From: JBEGQX01 sp041180805
GTDB taxonomy: Bacteria; Planctomycetota; Planctomycetia; Gemmatales; Gemmataceae
Length of the DNA stretch: 19,007 nucleotides
Assembly: GCA_041180805.1 (NCBI GenBank)
Contig: JBEGQX010000186.1
Coordinates: forward strand, 1 to 19,007
Reading direction: 5' to 3'
Position 1 is the first letter of the stretch; each line of letters begins with the position of its first letter. The notes beneath the pieces are model-generated. The model saw nothing but the letters and a program-made list of their open reading frames with translations, was not told the origin of the DNA and made no database searches. Positions 1-8,551 of this stretch are shown here, piece by piece. A program made the position numbers and the translations under genes.

Positions 1-2919
1 ACGGTAAATACCGTATCTGGGATTGACGAACTTCGATCCACCACCAAAGAAGGAATATCTCAGGTGGTAATCCAATTCAGGGTTGAAAAAAACGGGCAAA
101 TGGCGGCTGAGGAAGTTGAAGCCAAGGTACGGTCGATTATTAAACAACTTCCCACAGGCACGGACACCCCAATCATTGACCGATTTGATATTAGCGCGGC
201 ACCGGTTGTATCCCTTGCAATCTCTGGTAATCGCGACTTGCGTGAAGTTACTCTTCTGGCGAAGAAAAACATCAAGGAAAATCTGGAGGCACTGAGGGGC
301 GTCGGGGCAGTAACGATCGTCGGAGGGCGTCAACGCGCCATTCAAGTCATAGTCGACCCGGATGCACTTATTAAAATCCCGGGCCTTACCATGGATGATA
401 TTCGATCTGCGCTTTTAAAAGACAATCAGGAACTGCCTGGCGGCAAAGTCGACCAGGGAAAAGTTGAATTCACCCTTCGAACCGTGGGACGGGTTACATC
501 ACCTGAACAAATCAAAAAATTGATTATCGGAAACCGCAGCGGGGCCATTTTGCGGATTGAAGATGTCGCCAGGGTTGAAGATTCTTACGAGGAACCCCAC
601 AATCTTAGCAGGCTCTGGACCAAGGCTGAAGATTCTTTAGATTCAAAACTCTCCGGTGGAAACGCAGTCACTCTTTTTGTGCAAAAGCAAACCGGTGTAA
701 ATACCGTGGAACTTGTGGATCGCATCCAAGCCAAAGTTCTTGAACTGCTTCCAGCATTACCCTCGGACATAAAAATAGAAACCATACGCGATCAGTCACG
801 ATTCATTCGGGGAGCCATCGAAGAAATCAAACGGCACGGTGCCATGGCGGTAATTCTTGTAAGTCTTACCATTCTAATTTTCATTCGTGACTGGAGAACC
901 ACATTAATTGCCTCGCTATCGATACCGGCATCCATAGCGGGAACTTTTGCGCTTATGGATTACATGAATCTGACATTGAATAACATGACCATCCTTGGCC
1001 TTATTCTTGCAGTGGGAATAGTGATCGATGATGCGGTGGTGGTACACGAAAATATTTTTAGATACATGGAAGAAAAGAAATTATCAGCGCTGGAAGCTTC
1101 CGGCTTGGCAACTCGCGAAATAGCCAGTGCCGTTATCGCAACAACATTGTCCCTTTTGGTAATTTTCCTGCCGATTGTTTTCATGGGTGGTCAGGTAGGC
1201 AGATTCTTCAACAGCTTTGGATTGGTGATTGCCTTTGCAATCTTGATGAGCCTGTTTGTAAGCCTGACCATGACACCCATGCTGTGTTCACGATTTTTAA
1301 AACTATCCGACGAAGGCCAAGAGACAAAAACAGGCTTTCTTTGGTCCAAGATGGAATCCTTTTACATCTGGCTTTTGTCGATAAGCATAAGAAACCGTGG
1401 AATCGTCGTCGGGATCTCCCTGGCAATACTTTTTTTAACACCAAAACTTTTCATGGTAGTTGGCATGGAATTCGTCCCTCGCGATGATCAAGATGAATTC
1501 CAGGTTGCCATTCTTCTGCCTGAAGGCTACTCACTTGCCAGGGCTGATGAACAAGTTGGAATGCTGGAAAGAAAACTAAGGGAACTGGATGGTGTCACTC
1601 ACACATTCACGGTAATTGGGGACACAACCAGCAGGCTTGGAAAAGGCCAGGGTGATATTTCCACGGCAAATATTTACATCAGACTTGTGGACCTATCCAG
1701 GCGAAATTTCAGCCAGTTTGACTCCATGAAACTAGCCAGGGAAATAGTCGCGCAATTTCCTGACCTACGCGCCTCGGTTCAGGATGTTTCTGCTTTTCAG
1801 GAAACCGGTTTTCGTCAGGTGATGATTGATTTAAATATCCGTGGTCCGGATATTGAAAAATTAAAAACCATTTCCAACGAAATGATTTCATGGATGAAGT
1901 CCCAACCATTCTTTGTGGATGTGGATACAAGCCTGTCATTTCGTAAACCAGAACTACGAATTATTCCCAACCGGGATCGAATGTCCGAATTGGGAGTCTC
2001 TCTGGAAACCATGAGTTCCACATTGAATGTTCTTGTGGGTGGCGAACCAATTGGAAAGTTCAAGGAACAAGACGAACAATACGATATCTGGCTTAGGGCG
2101 GGTAAGAACTACCGTAATGACAAGGAAATCATCTCGAGAATAGGCATTCCATCCACCAAGGAAGGAGTGGGAATGGTAACTTTGGAAAATATCGCCGACC
2201 TTCAATACGCACTAGGCCCCGCAAGCATCGAGAGATTTTCCAGGCAACGACAGGTTGTTCTTTCTGCCAACCTTGAAGGTATGGTCACCGGGAAGGCGGT
2301 TGATTTGATAACGGAAAAAATCAAATCACTGGATTTACCACCCACCTACCAATACGAATTCATAGGCCAGGCCAAAATGCTCTCGGAACAGGTTTCCAGC
2401 TTTGTGATCGCCTTCAACCTGAGCTTTCTTTTCATGTACATGATTTTAGCAGGCCAGTTCGAGAGTTTTGTACACCCGATCAGTATCCTGATTGCGTTAC
2501 CTCTTACCATTCCATTTGCAATTCTCGGACTTTTGCTAATGGGAACCAGTTTGGATATTTATGCAATGTTTGGGCTCTTCATGCTATTCGGGATCGTCAA
2601 GAAAAATGGAATTCTCCAAATTGACTATACAAATCAACTTCGCTCTCAAGGATTTAACCGTGAAAAAGCAATTTTAGAAGCCAACAGAACCAGGCTTCGG
2701 CCAATTTTGATGACAACCCTAATGTTGATTGCCGCAATGATCCCCATGGCCATTGGGGAAGGCCACGGAGCTGCCTCGCGGGCCGGACTTGCCAAGGTAA
2801 TCATGGGTGGGCAAGCGCTATCCCTGTTGCTGACACTGCTTATCACACCGGTAACCTACTCTATACTTGATGATCTTGGACTTTGGGTTCGATCAAGACT
2901 TAGCCATAAAAAAGCATAG
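1..2919 (+). CDS. RND efflux permease (AcrB/HAE1-type), 5' end outside window
   Basis: This is the inner-membrane proton/substrate antiporter of a tripartite efflux system. The reading frame is open from base 1, so the gene begins upstream. By comparison with AcrB, roughly 60-65 N-terminal residues (first membrane helix) are missing, leaving 972 residues. The GTG at 64 is internal and not a real start. The porter domain is followed by a hydrophobic block starting near base 845, then the helix-4 motif with the paired proton-relay aspartates (bases 1027-1032, in GIVIDDAVVVHEN). A second periplasmic porter section and the C-terminal membrane block follow, with the relay lysine in IVKKNGILQ (about base 2600). 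Length and motif order fit the HAE1 family, and no frameshift is seen. hisH begins 31 bases after the stop, so cotranscription is possible although the functions are unrelated. The substrate is unknown. Any adaptor gene would lie left of the window. Confidence 0.93.
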   Translation, partial: TVNTVSGIDELRSTTKEGISQVVIQFRVEKNGQMAAEEVEAKVRSIIKQLPTGTDTPIIDRFDISAAPVVSLAISGNRDLREVTLLAKKNIKENLEALRGVGAVTIVGGRQRAIQVIVDPDALIKIPGLTMDDIRSALLKDNQELPGGKVDQGKVEFTLRTVGRVTSPEQIKKLIIGNRSGAILRIEDVARVEDSYEEPHNLSRLWTKAEDSLDSKLSGGNAVTLFVQKQTGVNTVELVDRIQAKVLELLPALPSDIKIETIRDQSRFIRGAIEEIKRHGAMAVILVSLTILIFIRDWRTTLIASLSIPASIAGTFALMDYMNLTLNNMTILGLILAVGIVIDDAVVVHENIFRYMEEKKLSALEASGLATREIASAVIATTLSLLVIFLPIVFMGGQVGRFFNSFGLVIAFAILMSLFVSLTMTPMLCSRFLKLSDEGQETKTGFLWSKMESFYIWLLSISIRNRGIVVGISLAILFLTPKLFMVVGMEFVPRDDQDEFQVAILLPEGYSLARADEQVGMLERKLRELDGVTHTFTVIGDTTSRLGKGQGDISTANIYIRLVDLSRRNFSQFDSMKLAREIVAQFPDLRASVQDVSAFQETGFRQVMIDLNIRGPDIEKLKTISNEMISWMKSQPFFVDVDTSLSFRKPELRIIPNRDRMSELGVSLETMSSTLNVLVGGEPIGKFKEQDEQYDIWLRAGKNYRNDKEIISRIGIPSTKEGVGMVTLENIADLQYALGPASIERFSRQRQVVLSANLEGMVTGKAVDLITEKIKSLDLPPTYQYEFIGQAKMLSEQVSSFVIAFNLSFLFMYMILAGQFESFVHPISILIALPLTIPFAILGLLLMGTSLDIYAMFGLFMLFGIVKKNGILQIDYTNQLRSQGFNREKAILEANRTRLRPILMTTLMLIAAMIPMAIGEGHGAASRAGLAKVIMGGQALSLLLTLLITPVTYSILDDLGLWVRSRLSHKKA

Positions 2920-2950
2920 AATACAAGCTATTAGGGTAAGAGATCATCAG

Positions 2951-3571
2951 ATGGCTGAAACTGAAATCATTATTGTCGACTACGGGATGGGCAATCTTCG
3001 CAGCGTTCAAAAAGCGTTTGAAAAGGTTGGTTATCATGCTCAGATCACGCAGGACCCAAAAATCATAGCTGAGGCTGGTCGATTAGTTTTGCCAGGAGTT
3101 GGGGCTTTCAAGGATGCCATCGCAAAAATCCGTTCCGCTGGCCTTGAAAAGCCAATCCTTGATCATTTGCATTCCAATAAACCATTCCTGGGAATCTGCC
3201 TAGGCATGCAACTTTTATTTGAAACAGGCTGGGAAGACGGCAAGCACAAAGGCTTGGGTTTTTACAAGGGCGAGGTGGTATTAATTCCCAGCGCTCCTGG
3301 TTTAAAAATCCCCCACATGGGCTGGAATCAACTTACCATTGTCAAGGATACTCCTTTCCTAAAAGGTTTCCCAAAGGATGGCTCTGTCTATTTTGTTCAT
3401 TCCTTCTATGCGATTCCTAAATCCACCGACATTTTGATCGCTACAACGGATTACCCAAATCCCATAACTGCAATTGTTGGTGAAGGCAATCGAGTGGCAA
3501 CCCAATTTCATCCAGAAAAAAGTCAAAGCTTGGGACTTGGAATTTTGAAGAATTTTGCAGAGCTTAAATAA
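2951..3571 (+). CDS. hisH: imidazole glycerol phosphate synthase, glutaminase subunit HisH
   Basis: HisH hydrolyses glutamine and channels ammonia to HisF, which converts PRFAR to imidazole glycerol phosphate and AICAR in cytoplasmic histidine synthesis. The 206-residue product is a class I glutamine amidotransferase. It begins with IIIVDYGMGNLRS and has the nucleophile Cys83 in GICLGMQLL, the oxyanion-side PGVGAF segment near residue 49, and the His187/Glu189 dyad in QFHPEKS. I chose the ATG at 2951 because the family starts just before this IVDYG strand. A longer in-frame ATG at 2867 would lie inside the upstream permease gene. An AAGAGA stretch seven bases upstream is a modest ribosome site. 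hisA follows 27 bases downstream, and hisF is absent from the window. Confidence 0.95.
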   Translation: MAETEIIIVDYGMGNLRSVQKAFEKVGYHAQITQDPKIIAEAGRLVLPGVGAFKDAIAKIRSAGLEKPILDHLHSNKPFLGICLGMQLLFETGWEDGKHKGLGFYKGEVVLIPSAPGLKIPHMGWNQLTIVKDTPFLKGFPKDGSVYFVHSFYAIPKSTDILIATTDYPNPITAIVGEGNRVATQFHPEKSQSLGLGILKNFAELK

Positions 3572-3598
3572 ATCTTTCCTCCATGAAAGGCCAGTGAA

Positions 3599-4309
3599 GT
3601 GCTTCTTTTACCAGCAATTGATTTACGAAACGGAAATTGTGTTCGCCTTAAGCAAGGTGATTACGCCCAAGAAACTGTTTACTCAAGCAATCCTGCAGAC
3701 ATGGCGAATCATTGGCAAAACCTTGGGGCAAAATACCTCCACCTGGTGGATCTGGATGGGGCCAAATCAGGGAAGATTGAAAACGGTGAAGCCATACGCA
3801 AAATCACCAGCACATTAAAGATTCCTTGCGAACTTGGTGGGGGTATTCGTAGCGAAGAATCCATCAACCAGGCTTTGTCATGGGGTATAAGCAGGGTAAT
3901 CATAGGCACAAAAGCCCTCCAGGATCCGGATTGGCTTCACAAGATCTGCCAAAAATATCCCCAAAAAATCGCCCTTGGTTTAGATGCCAAAGATGGATTG
4001 ATCGCCACTTCTGGCTGGCTTGAAGTATCAACCATAAGTATCGAGGATTTTGCAACCCGAATCAAAGACTGGCCTCTGGCGGCTATCATTTACACCGATA
4101 TTTCAAAGGACGGCATGCTGGCAGGTCCGAATATTACCACAACCGCAAAACTGGCCAAACTTGTAAAATGCACGGTGATTGCATCGGGTGGAGTATCGTC
4201 TTTAGATGATATTCGAAATCTTAAAAAGGCAGGCATTGAAGCCGCAATTATCGGCAAGGCTTTATATGACAACAAACTTCATCTTCCGGATGCGCTTGCG
4301 CTGTCATAA
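3599..4309 (+). CDS. hisA: ProFAR isomerase HisA
   Basis: HisA is a cytoplasmic (beta/alpha)8-barrel that isomerises ProFAR to PRFAR, the substrate of HisH/HisF. The 236-residue length is normal. Visible motifs are LLPAIDLRNG with catalytic Asp8, HLVDLDGAKSG near residue 48, the phosphate-binding ELGGGIR near 78, GLDAKDG with Asp129, YTDISKDGM around Asp167, and the second phosphate-binding ASGGVSS near 195. The start is GTG: an in-frame stop at 3584-3586 leaves no room for an upstream ATG, and GAAAGG (3585-3590) sits eight bases ahead of the GTG. That ribosome site could pair with CTTTC at 3574-3578. The gene ends convergently and overlaps the last six bases of the acyl-ligase gene on the other strand. 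Confidence 0.95.
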   Translation: MLLLPAIDLRNGNCVRLKQGDYAQETVYSSNPADMANHWQNLGAKYLHLVDLDGAKSGKIENGEAIRKITSTLKIPCELGGGIRSEESINQALSWGISRVIIGTKALQDPDWLHKICQKYPQKIALGLDAKDGLIATSGWLEVSTISIEDFATRIKDWPLAAIIYTDISKDGMLAGPNITTTAKLAKLVKCTVIASGGVSSLDDIRNLKKAGIEAAIIGKALYDNKLHLPDALALS

Positions 4310-6919
4310 CTCACCCTCTAACAATTTTTTCAGCGCCTTATAATCAGTTTTTCCTGTGCCAAGTAAGGGAATAGTTTCAACGATTACTACTCGATCCACT
4401 CTCGCAATACCAGTCACCCCGTTTTGCGAAAGTAGCTGATTGGCTTTAAAAACCTCTACAGGCTTTCTGGTAAACAAGGCAATGCATTTTCCATGTTCTT
4501 TTTCAATACATTCAACGGCCACCGTAGGACCATTCTCATCCGGTGGAAATTCAATGGCAAAAACCTCTTCCAAGGCAGGCAGTGAAATCATTTCCCCACC
4601 GACTTTGATAAATCGCTTCATTCTTCCACTAAAATACAGATATCCATCTGCATCTTGATGAACCAAATCTCCTGTCTGGTAAAAGTTTAAACCATTTATT
4701 TGTACGAATGGATGGGGCGTATTCTGGCTAAGATAACCACTAAAAACTGTTGGACCGGCGATATAAAGCATTCCCATTTCACCAGCACCACATTCTTTTG
4801 AATCATCCAAACACAATATTTTTATCTTTACCGCAGGTAGTGGCTGACCAATCGACCCATTTCTGGGAGCCGCCGGAGGATTAACAGCAACAACCGGGGA
4901 ACATTCGGTTATACCGTAACCCTCCAGAAAAACTGCGTTTGGTGCCACCTGCCGGGCAATATCCATTACTGATTGCGGACATTTTTCTGCCCCAGTAATA
5001 ATCATTCTTAGCTTCGAAAGTTTTTCTGTACCAATCTTTTCAAGAATTTTTCTTACAAAAGTTGGGGTGCCAATTAAAACGGATGCAGACAAAACGGAGA
5101 GTTTGGATCCAATTGGCACCACATCGGTTGGATCAGGGTGAAAGGCGATTTTCATTCCTGAAAGAATGGGCATAATACCGGTAACAGACAATCCGAAACT
5201 ATGAAAAGGGGGCAAAAACGCCACTATGGTATCATTCCTTTTTAAACCGAGAAAATTCAGCCCGTCACGCTGGTTACAGATAATGTTCTTATGGGTTAAT
5301 GGGACGGCTTTCTGATCTTTTTCGGAACCACTGGTGAACAACACTGCTGCAATGGTATCTGGCAATGCATGAATGTTTTCGCTTATAGATATCAACCAGG
5401 GGAAGCGTGAAAGAATAAGGAGTTTCAGCTTTCTAATAAGGGATACATTCTTTTTGGCATCTTCCAGCAAAAGAAGCTTTTCTGTATCCAGTCTTACACC
5501 AATTTTTTCAAGAAACCTGCCAGATGTTATGATTTGAGTAATCCCAAGCATGGAAATTCCATGCGTTAAGTTTTTATGACCAGTGGTCCAATTCAATAAA
5601 ACGGGAATTTTTCCGGCCAGAAGCACAGCAAAGTAACTTAAAAAAGCACCGGCGGTTGCTGGCAACATAATACCCACATAAGTTGATTTATCTTTTTTTA
5701 ATAATGAGGATAAAACCAAACCGGCCAGCAAGGCTTTTCTGTATGTTATCACACCGGCCAAATCATCCATCATTGCCAATCGATTTGGGTCTTCCTTCAC
5801 CCTTTCCAAAAACGCCTTTAAAATTGTTTCCCCTAATATTCCCTCGCTTCCGTCCTTGGTTTTCCACCACTGGTCAGGAACTTTGAATTCATTTTTTACA
5901 GCATTCCTGCCTGATGCAATCGCGCAAAGATCCCCAAAAGTTTCTGGAAGCACTCCACTCCGCCGGGTAAACTCTATTTCCACCAAACTTAGCAATTCCA
6001 TTCGTTGAAGACTATCAAGACCAAGGTCTGAAAGTTTATCCTGAAACTGAATACTTTCCAATGAAGCATCAGAACCAAGAATCTGATTCATGCAATCTCG
6101 AACCTTCGCCATTAATTCAGGAGGAAAGTCGGTAAACTGATTTGTTTTTCTTACTTGAGTGGAAGGATATGCATAAGTTTTTCGCATATCAAGAAAATGA
6201 TATGGCCTGTACAAAGGATCGGAAGGAAGATCCATGTTGAACCAGGATTCTATAAATTTGTTTAATTCCGTTTTTTTTAGACCTTTAAAGTCACCTCCTT
6301 CCATGGAATGAAAATCCAATTGAACTTTACGCTTAGGCATAAAGAAAAACAGATTAAATAGAATCCAGCCGAAAGAACGAAACATCTCTTTCACTAAGGC
6401 AGGCTGCCTGCCATGAAAGGCATGGCTGAATCTACTTCCCCAAAGACCTTTGGTTCTTATGAGGCATATTTTTACCTCGGGGTATTGTTGAATTATTTCA
6501 TAAACAGCAGAGTTACCACCAAGCTTTTCAGTGGCCTGATTTTGCAAAGTACCGGAAGGCCACAAGATAATGTTTTGGCCATTTTTCAGGGATTCAACCA
6601 TTGTTTGAATGGTTTTTTTTACATGAACACCCGGTTGGCGATCAGTTTTTTGGACATCCTTGACTTCCAACGCATGAACCAAAACCATAAAAGGGTAAAA
6701 AAGGGGGTTTTGATAATAACTTTCATAAACCAGGGGTCTGGGAGAGAACCAACGGTATAACCATGAAAAAACGATCATCGGGTCTGTATACGCCGGATGA
6801 TTGGGTAAAATCAAAACTCCCTTGGCCTTTAATTTATTCAGGTTACTTGAATTCAAGGAAACTTTATAACGACATGACAATAACCAACGCGAAATAAAGC
6901 AAATAAATTTGGCCATCAT
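4304..6919 (-). CDS. Fusion: PlsC-like acyltransferase, acyl-carrier domain, AMP-dependent acyl ligase (Aas-like)
   Basis: The 871-residue protein combines three activities. Residues about 30-170 are PlsC/LPLAT-like, with the HX4D motif at 41-46 (HPAYTD); motif III reads WPSGTL at 120-125 where FPEGTR or FPEGRI is usual. Residues about 270-340 resemble an acyl-carrier domain, with LGLDSL at 299-304 and Ser303 as the expected phosphopantetheine site. Residues about 365-871 form an AMP-binding ligase: phosphate loop FTSGSEKDQKAV (528-539, Lys537), GYGITE (667-672), TGD (749-751), a hinge region near 766-775 and the catalytic lysine in GTGKTDY (Lys857). E. coli Aas (about 719 residues) has the acyltransferase and ligase but no carrier between them. 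By analogy the ligase would load a fatty acid onto the internal carrier and the acyltransferase would pass it to a lysophospholipid or other acceptor at the inner membrane; this role is inferred. The start is the first of two adjacent ATGs. The GAGGGTGG ribosome site overlaps the upstream TGA stop, so translation is probably coupled. Confidence 0.87.
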   Translation of the reverse strand: MMAKFICFISRWLLSCRYKVSLNSSNLNKLKAKGVLILPNHPAYTDPMIVFSWLYRWFSPRPLVYESYYQNPLFYPFMVLVHALEVKDVQKTDRQPGVHVKKTIQTMVESLKNGQNIILWPSGTLQNQATEKLGGNSAVYEIIQQYPEVKICLIRTKGLWGSRFSHAFHGRQPALVKEMFRSFGWILFNLFFFMPKRKVQLDFHSMEGGDFKGLKKTELNKFIESWFNMDLPSDPLYRPYHFLDMRKTYAYPSTQVRKTNQFTDFPPELMAKVRDCMNQILGSDASLESIQFQDKLSDLGLDSLQRMELLSLVEIEFTRRSGVLPETFGDLCAIASGRNAVKNEFKVPDQWWKTKDGSEGILGETILKAFLERVKEDPNRLAMMDDLAGVITYRKALLAGLVLSSLLKKDKSTYVGIMLPATAGAFLSYFAVLLAGKIPVLLNWTTGHKNLTHGISMLGITQIITSGRFLEKIGVRLDTEKLLLLEDAKKNVSLIRKLKLLILSRFPWLISISENIHALPDTIAAVLFTSGSEKDQKAVPLTHKNIICNQRDGLNFLGLKRNDTIVAFLPPFHSFGLSVTGIMPILSGMKIAFHPDPTDVVPIGSKLSVLSASVLIGTPTFVRKILEKIGTEKLSKLRMIITGAEKCPQSVMDIARQVAPNAVFLEGYGITECSPVVAVNPPAAPRNGSIGQPLPAVKIKILCLDDSKECGAGEMGMLYIAGPTVFSGYLSQNTPHPFVQINGLNFYQTGDLVHQDADGYLYFSGRMKRFIKVGGEMISLPALEEVFAIEFPPDENGPTVAVECIEKEHGKCIALFTRKPVEVFKANQLLSQNGVTGIARVDRVVIVETIPLLGTGKTDYKALKKLLEGEL

Positions 6920-6934
6920 GGCAAAACACCACCC

Positions 6935-7459
6935 TCAATTCGGAGGGAACAAACCGTCCCCCCAATATTCCCTGGAAGCAGAATTATTTTCAGATCTTGG
7001 AATTTGAATCTCTCCATTGGCCTCACATACTGCTGGCTTCCAACTTTTAACATTTTTTTTACGCTGACAATTCCAAGTGAAAATAGCATCAAGACTACTC
7101 GAACAAACCATGCTGAAAAGGAGTGCCAGGAATGCCAACCAAAATTTTGCATAAGTGGAAGCAAAAGAGCGCTGTTCAGGGGTGAATTTGAATTCTGTTC
7201 CCCTTTCATCCGCCAGGTCGCGAAGATCGGCCAGGTTTTGGGCAGGGACTTCAAGGAACATTAGACCCCAGAATAGCATCCCACCCAACACCAGCATGAT
7301 AATACCTGAATAAAACCTGCTTAGCCGAACCAACAGTGGCAATTGAAAATGATTGCTACCATCGGTAAAAGCTTTTATTTGCCTTATAATCGTGTTTCCA
7401 CCAAACCAGCCTAAAACCAGTACTAATAAAGCACCAACTATGATTTGACTTGCTGGCAT
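6935..7459 (-). CDS. Small membrane protein of unknown function
   Basis: I do not recognise this 174-residue protein. It has three likely transmembrane segments (about residues 5-21, 49-69 and 104-121). Between the second and third lies a polar, charged stretch (about 70-100, containing LRDLADERGTEF). A basic patch (QRKK at 132-135) follows the last helix and leads into a hydrophilic tail of about 40 residues. The cysteines at 119, 131 and 145 are not in a recognisable motif. I chose the ATG at 7459, which leaves a 13-base gap after the M28 gene and has GGGG a few bases upstream. A longer frame from a TTG at 7513 would overlap the M28 gene and lacks a ribosome site. The stop is 15 bases from the acyl-ligase start, and its TGA lies inside that gene's ribosome site. 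Coupled expression is therefore likely, and a membrane partner role for the ligase is possible but unproven. Confidence 0.72.
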   Translation of the reverse strand: MPASQIIVGALLVLVLGWFGGNTIIRQIKAFTDGSNHFQLPLLVRLSRFYSGIIMLVLGGMLFWGLMFLEVPAQNLADLRDLADERGTEFKFTPEQRSFASTYAKFWLAFLALLFSMVCSSSLDAIFTWNCQRKKNVKSWKPAVCEANGEIQIPRSENNSASREYWGDGLFPPN

Positions 7460-7472
7460 ACAACCCCAAAAA

Positions 7473-8438
7473 TCACTGGATTTTTTGCAACCAGGAAGAA
7501 AGAACCCTGGCAACTTGGCTCATGGTATCGCCTGAACATTGATCAGGTGTATCACTGATTTTATGCCAGTGCTTGTAATCAAAATCAATAATATCAATTG
7601 CGGGGATACCACCATTATTAAGAGGAATATGGTCATCCTCAACAGCCACCCGGGAAAAGTCGGTGGTGAAAGTTGTCACTTTCATTTCCTGTGCCACGGA
7701 CCAAATCTCCCGCACAAGGGGAGCTGCTTTCCACCAGGAATTCTGTTCAATGGGAAATCTGGCATTTTTACCACCAACCATATCCAGTAATACAGCCGCC
7801 CTATACTTTACAACCTGCGAATTCTTTCTTGCCTCCCTGGCAAAATGCTTTGAACCAAAAAAATACTCATCATCCGGGTCGAACACAAATTCTTCCCCAT
7901 CAAAAAACACAAAGTCCACTCCAACTTTTAAAGGCATGGACTTCATAGATTTTCCAAGCTCCATCAAAAGAGCTATGCCGGACCCCCCATCGTTTGCGCT
8001 CACAAACGGAGCACTTCTCTTTTTGGGATCTGTCTCTTGGTCGGCCCTGGGCCGGGTATCATAATGAGAGCACAAAATAATTCTTTCCCGGGAAGAGGGA
8101 TGCCAGCTAACAACAATATTGGCCATATCCACGGGTTTGTTCATGCTTCTTTGGGTGGCCTTGAATTCCTGAACGCTTACCCTTGCACCCAGTGATTCAA
8201 AATGCTTTACAATTAGTTCCCTTTGCCTGGCCATTCCTTCTGAACCACTGACTCTTGTGCCGATAGCACAAACTTGCTCCAGGTACTTTATGGCCTGAAT
8301 CGGATCAAATTCCGGGGTTTTGTTGTTTTGTTCCTGGCTATTTGCGGTCAATGGAAATCCTTTTGCAACAAATACTAGAAACATGACAAGCAATATGACT
8401 TTGCCAATTTTTAAAAGTATTGCCTGAAACATTTTCAT
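7473..8438 (-). CDS. Secreted M28-family zinc enzyme, glutaminyl-peptide cyclotransferase-like
   Basis: This is a 321-residue M28 metalloenzyme. An N-terminal hydrophobic stretch (about residues 8-30, after a Lys-containing start) looks like a signal peptide or membrane anchor, placing the enzyme in the periplasm or outside. The zinc-site layout fits the family: SHYDTRP (His125), SANDGGSG (Asp150), FDGEE (Glu182/Glu183), LLDMVG (Asp219), VEDDHIPL (268-270) and HWHKISDTPD (Trp291/His292). The single zinc set Asp150/Glu183/His292 together with Glu182, Asp219, Asp269 and Trp291 matches the arrangement of glutaminyl cyclases, which turn N-terminal Gln into pyroglutamate, better than that of two-zinc aminopeptidases. 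A peptidase role cannot be excluded. The start is uncertain: AGGG lies directly against the first ATG (8438) but six bases before a second in-frame ATG at 8432, which may be the real start. An unidentified membrane protein gene follows. Confidence 0.85.
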   Translation of the reverse strand: MKMFQAILLKIGKVILLVMFLVFVAKGFPLTANSQEQNNKTPEFDPIQAIKYLEQVCAIGTRVSGSEGMARQRELIVKHFESLGARVSVQEFKATQRSMNKPVDMANIVVSWHPSSRERIILCSHYDTRPRADQETDPKKRSAPFVSANDGGSGIALLMELGKSMKSMPLKVGVDFVFFDGEEFVFDPDDEYFFGSKHFAREARKNSQVVKYRAAVLLDMVGGKNARFPIEQNSWWKAAPLVREIWSVAQEMKVTTFTTDFSRVAVEDDHIPLNNGGIPAIDIIDFDYKHWHKISDTPDQCSGDTMSQVARVLSSWLQKIQ

Positions 8439-8464
8439 CCCTGATTCTGAATGTTTTAGAAATA

Positions 8465-8494
8465 GGAGTTATCCATCAAAGCAAGGATAACTCC
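8465..8494. repeat. Perfect inverted repeat between truB and the M28 gene
   Basis: GGAGTTATCC (8465-8474) and GGATAACTCC (8485-8494) are perfect reverse complements around a 10-base loop. The element lies in the 113-base gap between the truB stop and the M28 start, both on the minus strand. Read in that direction it is followed by TATTTCTAAAAC, a weak U-run at best, so it may be a poor terminator, an mRNA-stability hairpin or a protein-binding dyad. I cannot choose between these. Confidence 0.6.
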
Positions 8495-8551
8495 GAAGTT
8501 CAATTTTTCCAACCTTTAAAAAGCAACTATTCCAAGATGCGGAAATTAGTC

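Noticed and set aside
4304..4309. Convergent overlap of hisA and acyl-ligase stop codons as a regulatory feature
   Set aside because: A six-base tail-to-tail overlap is common in compact genomes, and no terminator or conserved structure is seen there.
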